Assembly (NCBI RefSeq): GCF_004323185.1
Contig: NZ_NAPS01000001.1
Span: 847,289 to 893,127 of the forward strand
Direction of reading: 5' to 3'
From: Westiellopsis prolifica IICB1
GTDB taxonomy: Bacteria; Cyanobacteriota; Cyanobacteriia; Cyanobacteriales; Nostocaceae
Length of the DNA stretch: 45,839 nt
Shown: positions 6,780 through 15,707 of the stretch, piece by piece
How positions within the stretch are numbered: position 1 is the first letter of the stretch
Layout: every line of letters begins with the position of its first letter
Notes under the pieces: model-generated
Told to the model about the DNA's origin: nothing
The model's input: only the letters and a program-made list of their open reading frames with translations
Databases searched by the model: none
Position numbers and translations under genes: made by a program

Positions 6780-9700
6780 ATGTTTACCATTACAGAATTG
6801 GCTCTGAAATGGTGTCCCTTGGATTTTGGATTAGTACCGATTAATTTTGCTCAGGCGGTTGTCATTCCAGAAGAAGCAACTCTTGTTTTTTCTGGGCCAA
6901 AGTTTTTGGTAGCATTCCTCGCAGGATTAATCATGGCGTTTGCTTTCCAATTACTATTAACAAACTTTTCTGTAGCTATAGGAATCTCATCGGGAGTAGA
7001 TTTAAATGCTGATGAATCTGAAAGTTTGGGAGGTGCGATTCGCAAAGTAGAAGCGAAAGTTGGTTGGTGGGCGCTAATAACTGCAACGATTGCATTATTT
7101 AGTGCTTCTTTTTTAGCAGTGAAACTGAGTTTTATCAGTAGTGCATTTTTGGGAGCGATTATTGGTGTAGTCATTTGGTCTGCTTATTTTTCAATATTAA
7201 TGTGGCTCGGTTCAAATGCGGTTGGTTCTTTAATTGGTTCTGTGATCAATACTGTGAATTCTGGTTTACAAGGACTGATGGGTGTAGCAGGTACTGCTAT
7301 TGGTTCTAACGTGGCAAAAAACCAGATGGTTGCAACTGCGGAAGATATTACAGCTGCTGTCCGTCGAGAATTAACATCAGGTTTTGATCCTGACAGCATC
7401 CGCAATACATTACAAACTTCTTTAGCAACTGTACAATTACCACAATTAAATCTCAAAGAAATTCGTGAGCAATTTGACAAGCTGCTACGTGATTCGGATT
7501 TACAATCTGTTGCTAATAGTGATTTACTACAAAATATCAATCGTCAGAGTTTTGTCGATTTAATCAGTAACCGCACAGATTTTTCTAAAGCAGATATAAA
7601 TCAAATTGCAGACCAATTCCAAGCAGCTTGGGAGCAAGTTTTAAATCGCAGAAATCCCACACAACAGGTAATTAATTTACTTAAACAAGCAAGTCCTGAA
7701 GAATTGAAATCTGAAAAATTGGGTGAACGACTTCAGGAATTGGTAACAGCAGGTGGAGGTGATGGAAAACAAAGTAATGGTTTAATCAAGCAAGCTATTC
7801 AATATGGCTTAACTGCTGCTGTACCTGCTGTGATCAACAGGGTAGATTTTTCCCAAATAGATGTGGATAAAATCAGCCATCAACTGGAAGATTTAAAAGA
7901 TAAAGTTCAAGAAGTTGATGTTGAGAAAATTACTTCCCAATTAAAACAACTCAGAGATCAAGCAAACGAACAAATAGCTCAAAGATTACCAGGACTACCT
8001 TACAATACTATTAAGGCAGATGTAGAAGATTACATTTTGTATTCTTTACCCTGGCATTTCAATCGCATTACGATCGCAGATGAATTCAAAGATGTCATCT
8101 ATGATCTAAATGCAGATCCTGGAACAGTCCGCCGTGAATTAGAGGAAATTAATCTAGAATATCTGACTAGCTTGCTTTCAAGACGCGATGATATTAGTGA
8201 AGCAAGAATTAAGGAAATTTCGGAACAACTGGAAAATATTCGCCAGGAAGTTTTAGAAACAGTCCGTCAAGCAGAACTACGGGAAAAATCCCAGGATGTG
8301 CGTACGCGCATTGAAAATTATCTGCGTTCTACGAGTAAAGAAGAACTAAATTCAGAAGCTATTGAGCGAGATTTTACAACGCTGTTGGCAGATCCAGAAG
8401 CTGATTTTGAAGAATTAAGTCAGCGCCTTTCCCCATTTAATCGTGATACATTAGTACAGCTACTCCAGCAACGTGAAGATATTAGTGAAGAGGAAGCAAA
8501 TAATATTGTAGATCAACTCGAAAGTACTCGCGATCGCGTTTTGAATCGAGCTACAGAACTACAAGAACAAGCAAGAACCCAAGCTGATCAACTGCGACAA
8601 AGGGTAGAAGAGTATCTGCGAAACACCAACAAAGAGGAACTCAACCCAGAAGGTATCAAGCGCGATTTTAGAACGCTGTTGGAAGATCCGCAAGCCGGAA
8701 TTTCGGCTTTACGGTCAAGATTATCGCAATTTGACCGCGATACACTAGTAAAATTACTGAGTCAACGGCAAGATTTGAGTGAACAGCAAGTTAATCAAAT
8801 CTTGGATAATTTGGAACAAGTACGGGATAATATCCTGCAAGCACCGCAAAAATTAGCTGACCAAGCAAAAGAACAATACGCACAAACAGCAACAGCGATC
8901 GCCCAATATCTTCGCAATACTAATTTGGAAGAACTCAACCCAGAAAGTATCCAGCGAGATTTAGAAAAATTACTCGAACATCCCCAAGAGGGTGCTTTGG
9001 CTTTACGCGATCGCTTCTCGCAGGTAGATCGAGAAACTTTGGTCAAATTGCTGACTCAGCGAGGAGACTTGAGTGAAGAAGATGTGAATCGTATTATCGA
9101 TCAGGTACAACAAACCATTGGTAATATTATCAGAGCGCCACGCCGCTTGGCAAGCCGCACTACTAAACAAGTTCTAGATTTTGAAGCCAATCTCGAAAAC
9201 TATTTGCGGAACACTAATAAAGAAGAACTCAACCCAGAGGGTATCAAACGAGATTTACAATTATTGCTGCAAGATCCCCGCACAGGAGTTGGGAGTTTGA
9301 GCGATCGCCTAGCCAAATTCGACCGTTCGACACTTGTAGCGCTACTATCCCAACGTGAGGATATTTCAGAAACTGAAGCTAACCAAATTGTCGATCAAAT
9401 CGAATCTGTTCGCAACTCGCTAGTCGAACAATACCAGCAACTCCAGCAAAGATTGCAATCGGTGATTGATGGAATTTTTGCTAGAGTCCGCAACTATCTT
9501 AATTCCCTGGATCGTCCCGAACTAAATTATGAAGCGATTCAGCAAGACTTTGCCAAATTGTTTGATGATCCTCAAGTGGGGTTGGAAGCGTTACGCGATC
9601 GCCTCAGTCAATTTGATCGTGATACCCTAGTTGCAATCCTCAGTTCTCGTGAGGATATTTCCCCAGAACAAGCTAATCAGATTATCGACCGCATCGAAGC

Positions 9701-9905
9701 GACAAGAGATAGCATCCTCCAGCGTGCTGAACGTATCCAACAAGAAGTTAATAAACGTCTTGCTACACTCAAAGAACAAACCAAAAAGCAAGCAACAGAA
9801 ACGAGAAAAGCTGTAGCAGATGCAGCATGGTGGTTATTTAATACTGCTTTTACTTCCCTAGTTGCTTCTGCGATCGCTGGTGCTTTAGCAGTCACTCAAT
9901 TTTAG
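6780..9905 (+). CDS. Large repeat-built membrane protein of unknown function
   Basis: ATG at 6780 is preferred over GTG at 6759 because GAGGG (6767-6771) has correct spacing; product about 1041 residues. Hydrophobic segments lie near residues 41-68 and 93-158, and one closes the C-terminus (AWWLFNTAFTSLVASAIAGAL). Between them the chain is soluble and helical: at least six imperfect units of about 98 residues (bases 8029-9720) follow the pattern YLRNTNKEELNPEGI..D...LL.DP, then FDRDTLV.LL.QREDIS, then ANQI.DQ.E..RD.IL, and two shorter earlier units resemble the second half. Each unit ends in a long amphipathic helix. Such a membrane-anchored helical rod may act as a scaffold or tether; this is inference. 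A conserved cyanobacterial family is likely. Confidence 0.85.
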   Translation: MFTITELALKWCPLDFGLVPINFAQAVVIPEEATLVFSGPKFLVAFLAGLIMAFAFQLLLTNFSVAIGISSGVDLNADESESLGGAIRKVEAKVGWWALITATIALFSASFLAVKLSFISSAFLGAIIGVVIWSAYFSILMWLGSNAVGSLIGSVINTVNSGLQGLMGVAGTAIGSNVAKNQMVATAEDITAAVRRELTSGFDPDSIRNTLQTSLATVQLPQLNLKEIREQFDKLLRDSDLQSVANSDLLQNINRQSFVDLISNRTDFSKADINQIADQFQAAWEQVLNRRNPTQQVINLLKQASPEELKSEKLGERLQELVTAGGGDGKQSNGLIKQAIQYGLTAAVPAVINRVDFSQIDVDKISHQLEDLKDKVQEVDVEKITSQLKQLRDQANEQIAQRLPGLPYNTIKADVEDYILYSLPWHFNRITIADEFKDVIYDLNADPGTVRRELEEINLEYLTSLLSRRDDISEARIKEISEQLENIRQEVLETVRQAELREKSQDVRTRIENYLRSTSKEELNSEAIERDFTTLLADPEADFEELSQRLSPFNRDTLVQLLQQREDISEEEANNIVDQLESTRDRVLNRATELQEQARTQADQLRQRVEEYLRNTNKEELNPEGIKRDFRTLLEDPQAGISALRSRLSQFDRDTLVKLLSQRQDLSEQQVNQILDNLEQVRDNILQAPQKLADQAKEQYAQTATAIAQYLRNTNLEELNPESIQRDLEKLLEHPQEGALALRDRFSQVDRETLVKLLTQRGDLSEEDVNRIIDQVQQTIGNIIRAPRRLASRTTKQVLDFEANLENYLRNTNKEELNPEGIKRDLQLLLQDPRTGVGSLSDRLAKFDRSTLVALLSQREDISETEANQIVDQIESVRNSLVEQYQQLQQRLQSVIDGIFARVRNYLNSLDRPELNYEAIQQDFAKLFDDPQVGLEALRDRLSQFDRDTLVAILSSREDISPEQANQIIDRIEATRDSILQRAERIQQEVNKRLATLKEQTKKQATETRKAVADAAWWLFNTAFTSLVASAIAGALAVTQF

Positions 9906-9935
9906 ATTTTGGATTTTGGATTGATCTTATTGTTC

Positions 9936-9968
9936 AGCTCCCCGACTTCTTTAAGAAGTCGGGGAGCT
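9936..9968. terminator. Bidirectional terminator-like palindrome
   Basis: A 33-bp near-perfect palindrome, AGCTCCCCGACTTCTT paired with AAGAAGTCGGGGAGCT, sits in the 85-bp gap between the convergent large membrane protein gene and rpsU. It belongs to a dispersed family, so a terminator role is by position only. Confidence 0.6.
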
Positions 9969-9990
9969 ATGACATCTCTACTCAAAAATT

Positions 9991-10185
9991 TTACCTATGA
10001 CGAGAACCACCGTTACGGCGTTGTTTGTGTCTTGCAATAGCTTTGCGCTTTTCTTTTTCTAATGGAGTCTCGAAGTGACGCTTTTTCCTCATATCTTGGA
10101 ATATACCAGCTCTGGAAACTTGGCGCTTGAATCGTCGTAAGGCTGATTCAATCCCTTCATTTTCTCCCAATACTACTTGCGTCAT
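9991..10185 (-). CDS. rpsU: 30S ribosomal protein S21
   Basis: 64 residues starting [21 protein letters not shown], with the family core ([23 protein letters not shown]) and a strongly basic tail ([14 protein letters not shown]). S21 is a small-subunit protein near the mRNA exit/anti-Shine-Dalgarno region. It lies 121 bp downstream of the RRM protein gene on the same strand. In other cyanobacteria an rbp gene and rpsU form a cold-regulated pair, so co-transcription is likely. Confidence 0.96.
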   Translation of the reverse strand: MTQVVLGENEGIESALRRFKRQVSRAGIFQDMRKKRHFETPLEKEKRKAIARHKQRRNGGSRHR

Positions 10186-10306
10186 TCTGATTACTCCTCG
10201 TATGGGTAGATATTGTACATCAAAAAAGAAAAAACATTCCAGCAGAGTTGAGCAATTTTTTTTGACCTGCTGGAGACTCTAAATTTTAAAATTTTTTATA
10301 TAAGTA

Positions 10307-10627
10307 TTAGTAACGGCGATTGTTGCGGCCAGTATTACCCCAATTTCCACCACCAGAAGAATAACTTCTTGGACCGCTTTTTTCTGGACGAGGTCTAGCT
10401 TTGTTAACTTTTAAATCTCTTCCCATCCATTCAGCACCATCTAATGCTTCAATCGCACGCTCTTCTTCTTCATCTGATTGCATTTCGACAAAAGCAAAAC
10501 CACGCAGACGTCCGGTTTCACGATCTGTAGGTAGCTGGACTTTCTTAACTGTACCATATTCTGCAAAAACTTCCCTCAAGTCTTCTTCCTTAACCTGATA
10601 GGATAAGTTACCGATATAAATAGACAT
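10307..10627 (-). CDS. rbpA1: Cyanobacterial RNA-binding protein (single RRM, Gly-rich tail)
   Basis: 106 residues. One RRM fills residues 1-80 with RNP2 IYIGNL (3-8) and RNP1 RGFAFVEM (42-49), followed by a short tail (SSGGGNWGNTGRNNRRY) like the glycine-rich tails of cold-induced cyanobacterial Rbp proteins. They bind single-stranded RNA, and several are induced by cold; the arrangement upstream of rpsU matches the rbpA1-rpsU locus of Anabaena. GGGAG precedes the ATG. A long upstream gap leaves room for a regulated 5' leader, as known for cold-induced rbp genes. The exact paralogue name is less certain than the family. Confidence 0.9.
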   Translation of the reverse strand: MSIYIGNLSYQVKEEDLREVFAEYGTVKKVQLPTDRETGRLRGFAFVEMQSDEEEERAIEALDGAEWMGRDLKVNKARPRPEKSGPRSYSSGGGNWGNTGRNNRRY

Positions 10628-11064
10628 AGGGCATCTCCCAAATCATTTGCTATATAGAGTTAGATTCGGAGAGACACTTCTTCAAAATCAAAACGAAATT
10701 CTCAGCCGAAAATAAATCCTGTTACTGGGAGTATAACAAAAAAATTCTATGGTCACATTGCCGAATAAACGAACGTACATCGGCAGAAAAGCTAGATTGG
10801 CTTAAGTTAATTTAAGCATATTTATGTGACTTCGGGAAAGGTTTGGTGAGAATTAAGTTTTATACAAGAACGCAAAGATGTAAAAAATATTAGATCAAAG
10901 GTCTCATCTTGCTGTTAACATTATCGAAGCTATTGATCTTTTGGCAAAAATATTTATTTGGCTCTGTTCAAAGAAGTTTCACATCAGCGCCACATTTGTG
11001 CAACAAAAACTTCACAATGGGTATCTAGATTGGAAGTAGCTTTTAGAAATACTTCCTACGAAAA
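10628..11064. promoter_or_regulatory. Divergent intergenic region between rbp and the HtrA gene
   Basis: 437 bp that must contain promoters for both divergent genes. An inverted repeat TGCCGA (10759-10764) / TCGGCA (10780-10785) could be a hairpin in the rbp leader or an operator. No convincing -10/-35 pair or known operator was identified, and no gene is seen. Confidence 0.4.
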
Positions 11065-12330
11065 ATGTTACAAGAACCACGCGATCGCGACAATTTATCA
11101 AACAACTTTTCCTTGGATTCATCCACCGAAAAACCTCGTCGAATCACACCTTGGCGCAGAGCAGCTGTAAATTTATCGCTAGTATTGCTCGGTTCTGGAA
11201 TGACCCTTGCTGGCGGATATGTAGCCAATAACCATCAGCAGATGTCCAAGGATGCAAGTAATTTGGCAGTAACTCCAGCGAATGCTGCTCTACCCCTACC
11301 AGCAAGCAACGATCCAAACTTTGTCACAAATGTTGTTCAAAAAGTAGGCCCCGCAGTAGTGCGAATTGATTCTGCCAGAACCGTAAGAACTCGCATACCA
11401 GAGGAATTTAACGATCCCTTTTTCCGGCGCTTTTTCGGCGGACAACTACCATCATCACCACAACAAAGAGTCGAACGTGGCACTGGTTCAGGTTTTATTA
11501 TTAGTGGTGATGGTCGCATCCTCACCAATGCTCACGTCGTTGATGGTGCAGATACGGTAAAAGTCTCACTCACAGATGGACGTAGCTTTGACGGAAAGGT
11601 ATTGGGTAAAGACGAATTGACCGACATCGCAGTTGTTAAAATTCAAGCCAATAATCTGCCAACCTTAACAATGGGCAATTCTGAGCAATTACAACCAGGA
11701 CAATTAGCGATCGCGATCGGTAATCCCTTGGGATTAGATAATACCGTCACCACAGGAATTATCAGTGCCACCGGACGAAACAGCAGTTTAATCGGTGCTA
11801 GTGATAAACGAGTAGACTATATTCAAACAGACGCAGCAATTAACCCTGGGAACTCTGGTGGTCCCTTGTTAAATGATCGTGGTCAAGTAATTGGTATGAA
11901 TACAGCGATTATTCAAGGAGCGCAAGGAATCGGATTTGCCATTCCCATCAACACAGCTCAACGCATCGCCGATCAACTCATCACCACAGGAAAAGCCCAA
12001 CATCCTTATTTAGGAATTCAAATGATCGGATTGACACCAGAGTTAAAGCAGAGTCTCAACTCAGACCCCAACAATAATTTAACCGTCAATGAAGATCAAG
12101 GTGTACTAGTTGTGAAAGTTATACCTAATTCACCAGCAGCAAAAGCAGGTATACGTGCTGGCGATGTAATTCAAAAACTCAACGGTAAAACTGTCAAAAA
12201 TCCTAGCAATATCCAAAAAGCAGTAGATGATAGCCAAATCGGTGGAAACTTAAGCATAGAATTACGCCGTCAAGGTCAAACCGTTAATTTAGCCGTACAA
12301 CCAGGTGCATTTCCCACTGCGATGAATTAA
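11065..12330 (+). CDS. HtrA/Deg family trypsin-like serine protease with PDZ domain
   Basis: 421 residues. An N-terminal hydrophobic segment (about 33-52) anchors or exports the protein; the catalytic domain then has the full triad: His157 in TNAHVV, Asp187 in ELTDIAVVK and Ser264 in GNSGGPLL. One PDZ domain covers about residues 310-405 (GVLVVKVIPNSPAAKAGIRAGDVI). This is the arrangement of cyanobacterial HhoA/HhoB/HtrA, which degrade misfolded periplasmic or lumenal proteins during light and heat stress. Which of the three paralogues it is cannot be told here. It is divergent from rbp and seems to be monocistronic. Confidence 0.94.
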   Translation: MLQEPRDRDNLSNNFSLDSSTEKPRRITPWRRAAVNLSLVLLGSGMTLAGGYVANNHQQMSKDASNLAVTPANAALPLPASNDPNFVTNVVQKVGPAVVRIDSARTVRTRIPEEFNDPFFRRFFGGQLPSSPQQRVERGTGSGFIISGDGRILTNAHVVDGADTVKVSLTDGRSFDGKVLGKDELTDIAVVKIQANNLPTLTMGNSEQLQPGQLAIAIGNPLGLDNTVTTGIISATGRNSSLIGASDKRVDYIQTDAAINPGNSGGPLLNDRGQVIGMNTAIIQGAQGIGFAIPINTAQRIADQLITTGKAQHPYLGIQMIGLTPELKQSLNSDPNNNLTVNEDQGVLVVKVIPNSPAAKAGIRAGDVIQKLNGKTVKNPSNIQKAVDDSQIGGNLSIELRRQGQTVNLAVQPGAFPTAMN

Positions 12331-12390
12331 TTAAATTTAACGTAGGATCAATCCTTTCAAGGTGTAAACTGGGAAAATGAAAATTTCTTT

Positions 12391-12567
12391 TCTTGGTGTC
12401 TTGGCGTCTTGGTGAGTCCACTTGCCGTCTTGGCGGTTCCCGTCACGTAGACGCGCCAGCGGCTTCTCGTAAGAGTAGGCAAGGTGGCGAACCCGTAGAC
12501 GCAAAGCGGCTTCTCTTAGAGTAGGGTGGTGAAAAAAGAATATTTGAAACACCAAGACACCAGGACA
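12391..12567. repeat. Composite dispersed repeat downstream of the protease gene
   Basis: Inverted arms TTGGTGTCTTGG (from 12391) and CACCAAGACACCAGG (from 12549) enclose two direct copies of CGTAGACGC...GCGGCTTCTC..AGAGTAGG (12446-12479 and 12494-12527). A reversed relative occurs near 19361-19418. The 329-bp gap 12331-12659 holds no supported gene; an open frame here is built of repeat sequence. Confidence 0.65.
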
Positions 12568-12659
12568 CAAAGAGGAAATACAGCTTTTTCGCTGAGGTAA
12601 TGCTTCTGTTTCTATCCACCTTGAAAGGTTTATAAACTGACTTACTTAAGGTAGGGGTG

Positions 12660-12935
12660 CTAGATTATATAAAACACTAATCCAAATGCAGAGATCGCAA
12701 CCAGCACAGGAACCGCAGTGCTAAATTCAAAGTGTCTTGTTTTGAAGGTTTGTAAACAGTGCATGGGAATTACCAGCGGCCAGGAGAAAATAGCGATCGC
12801 CAACATGACTAAAGATAAGAATTTATCTTCGGGGGAATTAGCAGGATGACGTAAATGAAATCTTAACCAGTTCACTGAAAAGTAGCAGGTCATCAATAGG
12901 TAGCTAATAACCAAAGCTAATTGAACCTTGTTCAT
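12660..12935 (-). CDS. Small three-helix membrane protein, unknown
   Basis: 91 residues with three hydrophobic segments (about 5-24, 40-58 and 72-91) and a basic loop RFHLRHPANSPEDK between the first two. The ribosome site AGGAG lies 8 bases before the ATG, supporting a real gene. No family was recognised; similar short proteins of unknown role are common in cyanobacterial genomes. It sits alone at the edge of a long gene-free stretch. Confidence 0.7.
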   Translation of the reverse strand: MNKVQLALVISYLLMTCYFSVNWLRFHLRHPANSPEDKFLSLVMLAIAIFSWPLVIPMHCLQTFKTRHFEFSTAVPVLVAISAFGLVFYII

Positions 12936-13008
12936 TTCAGATTCTCCTTTATTTATCTTAAAGTCAGCGAAATAAAATTTATTAATTACAGATAGGATTT
13001 ATATTCTT

Positions 13009-13036
13009 CGTTCCCCGTTCCCCGTTCCCCGTTCCC
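13009..13036. repeat. Tandem heptamer repeat CGTTCCC
   Basis: Four consecutive copies of CGTTCCC. Short tandem repeats with a 7-bp period are typical of heterocystous cyanobacterial genomes. Confidence 0.85.
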
Positions 13037-13796
13037 TCTGAAAATAGTTTAATTGCCGTTAATTAAAAGTTAGAAAAAATACTGTTATCTTTATCACTTA
13101 TATTCTAAATTAAAATTTTCTTCGTAGATAAATGTTAATAGAGTTACTCAAATAGATAAATCAGTACTTGTACTGAATTTTGATTTCTATAGATTTTGAT
13201 TAGAAATGATACTACAGATATCACTATAGAATTGTCAAATATTATGTATAGGTAAAATACTTTTGGATGGGTGGGAGTATGGTATTAGTTAGTAAATCAA
13301 CCAAGATCAAGTATTTGTCAGACCAAGATTAATGTATGAAAATTTTTAAAAATACAAACATAGTTAACCAGAGATTTGATGTATGTTTTAAGGAATACTA
13401 CAAATTATCAAGATAGGGACTCAGATTTTTGTAAAAAGTTGAACTTAATATTATATAGTCTTCGATTTAATTTCAACAGGAATTGTTATTTATAACTACT
13501 GATTTACCGATTGATAGTAAAAATTTAGTCTAAAATCAGCAATTACTAAGATAATTGTATTTAAAGCTTTGTTAATCTCTGATTTTATTTGAAATACTCA
13601 ATTTTACTGTGACACAATTACGATAGTTTTTACAAGTTGACAGAGTAGTCATTTAGCTTTCTATTGTGATTGAGCAAAAAAGTTATTTCATAGCAATCTT
13701 TAGTAATCATTTCCTCCTCTTTCCCTATCAAAAAAGTAATATCACGGTTGTCTGTTTTGTCATTAGTTATTCATGCTCTCTAGAAATTTTTAAAAT

Positions 13797-13849
13797 GTTG
13801 CATATAAGTTTCATTTCAGTTTCATTTAAGTATCTCAATAGCATAATAT
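13797..13849 (+). promoter_or_regulatory. Promoter-like site with four 11-bp-phased heptamers, array 1
   Basis: GTTGCAT (13797-13803), GTTTCAT (13808-13814), GTTTCAT (13819-13825) and GTATCTC (13830-13836) are each separated by 4 bp, then CATAAT (13842-13847) or TAATAT (13844-13849) as a possible -10. Direct heptamers at 11-bp pitch upstream of a -10 are the classic operator form of PhoB/OmpR-family regulators. Confidence 0.6.
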
Positions 13850-13948
13850 AAGTAACCAGGGCTATAATAATTCTATATGATTTGTAAGAATTGCAAAGCT
13901 CAGATCCTTGACTTTTATTAAAAGTGCTGCATCTTGTCTCTACTAAAT

Positions 13949-14000
13949 AGTCGGTTTTAAACCGACTTTTGCTATTAGCCTCAGAATTGATTATGAAGCG
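13949..14000. repeat. Multi-hairpin dispersed element, copy 3 (half element)
   Basis: AGTCGG...CCGACT (13949-13967), then GCTATTAGCC (13971-13980), hairpin-like TCAGAATTGATTATGA and AGCGG. The stem CCG/CGG of the 2629 copy is here CGG/CCG: both arms changed together, so pairing is kept. Confidence 0.65.
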
Positions 14001-14095
14001 GTCTATATAAGCATGAAATAGTCCCTTCAAAACCCTAGTATTTGATGCCAAGCTGTACTACTAAAGTTCTTGATATTCTCAAGTCATAGCAGAAT

Positions 14096-14137
14096 GTTGC
14101 ATATGAGTTGCATTTAAGTATCTCAATCGTATAATAT
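14096..14137 (+). promoter_or_regulatory. Promoter-like site with phased heptamers, array 2
   Basis: GTTGCAT (14096-14102), GTTGCAT (14107-14113) and GTATCTC (14118-14124), 11-bp pitch, then TATAAT at 14130-14135. TTGCAT (14108-14113) lies 16 bp from TATAAT and could serve as a poor -35. Downstream TCAACTTGAT resembles the sequence after array 3. Confidence 0.65.
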
Positions 14138-14243
14138 ACATAACAATCAACTTGATAGGATAAGACTTCAAAGCCTCATGATATCAACTATATTCTTCCT
14201 CTTTTTATGTCCTAGGTCTCTATGATATTAAGTGTTAGATATA

Positions 14244-14287
14244 GTTGCATAAAAGTTGCATATATCTTGCTATTTAGCATATAATAT
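14244..14287 (+). promoter_or_regulatory. Promoter-like site with phased heptamers, array 3
   Basis: GTTGCAT (14244-14250), GTTGCAT (14255-14261) and CTTGCTA (14266-14272), 11-bp pitch, then TATAAT at 14280-14285. It is followed by TCTAACTTGATGAAA, similar to the start of the region after array 2. It points toward the glycosyltransferase about 1.4 kb away. Confidence 0.6.
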
Positions 14288-15313
14288 GCTTATCTATCTA
14301 ACTTGATGAAACAAAAAAAGAATCATAAAAAGCTAAATTTTGCAAGATTAAATCAGAAAAATAAAAATAAATATATCAAATAAATTACATAGAAAATTCT
14401 GAATAAAAATCTCTCTTAGTGTAGTTGTGCAATGAAGATAAATTTAAAATTTAATCATAAAAGCCATAATATTTATATTCAATAAAACAAATTTATATTG
14501 CTGTTGAGATAAGAAGAGCAGATAAATCCATAAATAATAAATTATTAGCTTGAAACAGCTTGTTTTTCTAGTTTTATTTGATTTCTGTTTTATATAAATA
14601 AATAATATCAACTAAGTAAAAACCCTAAATAATATTGAAATTAGAATTGACGAAAATTACTTATTTTTGTCATGGAAATACTTATTGATTTCATCAATGC
14701 TTTATTTGAAATATAAAATGTTGATAATTGTTTAGTATAAATTAAGAATATTGTTTTTTTAGCAAAGCTCTGATTTCGAGAAATAATTTTAAACAGTTTA
14801 GATAAAAATTGAATTATCATATAAAAATTAGTTTACGTGCGATCGCTTATATTAAATATAACTTTGTGATTGCAATTGATGAAAAGCTTTTGTATATATA
14901 CTTTTTGTGAAAGCAAAGTAGAAATTTCCAATAAATTTGATTTCAGGTTTGATCAAAAACAATACAAGCTATTTAGACAAAAACACGAGACTCAAAAAAA
15001 TCGTGGTTCCAATAAGCAGCCAAAGATTTTTATGGTAGTCTTGAAAAGTGTTGATAAATTATTTATATTCCTATAGCAACACATCAAAGACTTAAACATT
15101 GCCTACTTTTTGCAAAATAGTTTTCACTATCTACCTTCAGAGTGTGGTGTCTTTAATGTCTACCTAAGTTTTATGCTGCTGACTTAGAATTATTCAAGTT
15201 GGCAGTTAATCAAGCCTTGATACCATGAACTTTAATTGATGAATCATCCTTTTTGACAACAGAGGATGCAATTTCAACACATCAAATTAAAGTTTTTGCC
15301 TATCACTTATCAT

Positions 15314-15449
15314 TAGATCTCTTGCATGAATACAAAACTTACCCTCATCCCCCAGCCTCTTCTGGTCAATTTTGACCAGAAGGGAAGCTACCCTCACCCT
15401 AACCCTCTCCCAAACATGGGAGATGGCAAAGATTCATGCAAGAAGTCTA
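15314..15449. mobile_element. Non-coding element with TCTTGCATGAAT inverted ends
   Basis: TAGATCTCTTGCATGAAT (15314-15331) is matched by ATTCATGCAAGAAGTCTA (15432-15449), 16 of 18 positions as inverted repeats. The interior has C-rich runs and a palindrome around TGGTCAATTTTGACCA. It resembles a MITE or dispersed repeat; no target duplication was identified. Confidence 0.6.
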
Positions 15450-15707
15450 TTTTATCTCCAAAATTTAAAATTTAATGAAATAATCATTTTTTAGCTGGGT
15501 TGAGATCGTTTTTACTAATTTAAACCCTTTAAATGTCAATATCTGTGAAGCCTCTGGAGATAAATTGCAGGTAAAAAATGCTGCGAAATTTAAATTTTTT
15601 ATAAATAACAAACATACAAACTTTGTAATTTCAGATTAGACAAACATTCAGCTATTGATGCAATTTAGCATTTGTTAATTTCCAATTTAGTTGGAGAGTA
15701 TTAATCA

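Larger units (their letters stand above)
12936..15707. other. AT-rich gene-free stretch of about 2.8 kb
   Basis: Very AT-rich, with frequent stops in all frames; the few open frames of 60-94 codons (for example 13666-13851, 13767-14051, 14870-15076) lack ribosome sites and recognisable protein character. It contains the heptamer repeat at 13009, the three promoter-like arrays, a half copy of the multi-hairpin element and an inverted-repeat element at 15314, all listed separately. Bases 13040-13790, 14300-15300 and 15450-15690 show nothing I can interpret. Confidence 0.7.

Noticed and set aside
10958-11170. 70-codon frame overlapping the start of the HtrA gene
   Set aside because: It overlaps the real protease gene in another frame and has no ribosome site or family match.
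12337-12570. 77-codon minus-strand frame after the protease gene
   Set aside because: The frame consists of dispersed repeat sequence (CGTAGACGC, CTTGGTGTC) and has no ribosome site.
13797-14287. NsiR1-like tandem small RNA locus
   Set aside because: NsiR1 repeats lie upstream of hetF and have a different promoter motif; neither hetF nor that motif is seen here, only the idea of tandem promoters is shared.
14870-15076. 68-codon plus-strand frame in the AT-rich region
   Set aside because: Low-complexity Lys/Phe-rich translation, no ribosome site, and no resemblance to known proteins; expected by chance in AT-rich DNA of this length only marginally, so not supported.
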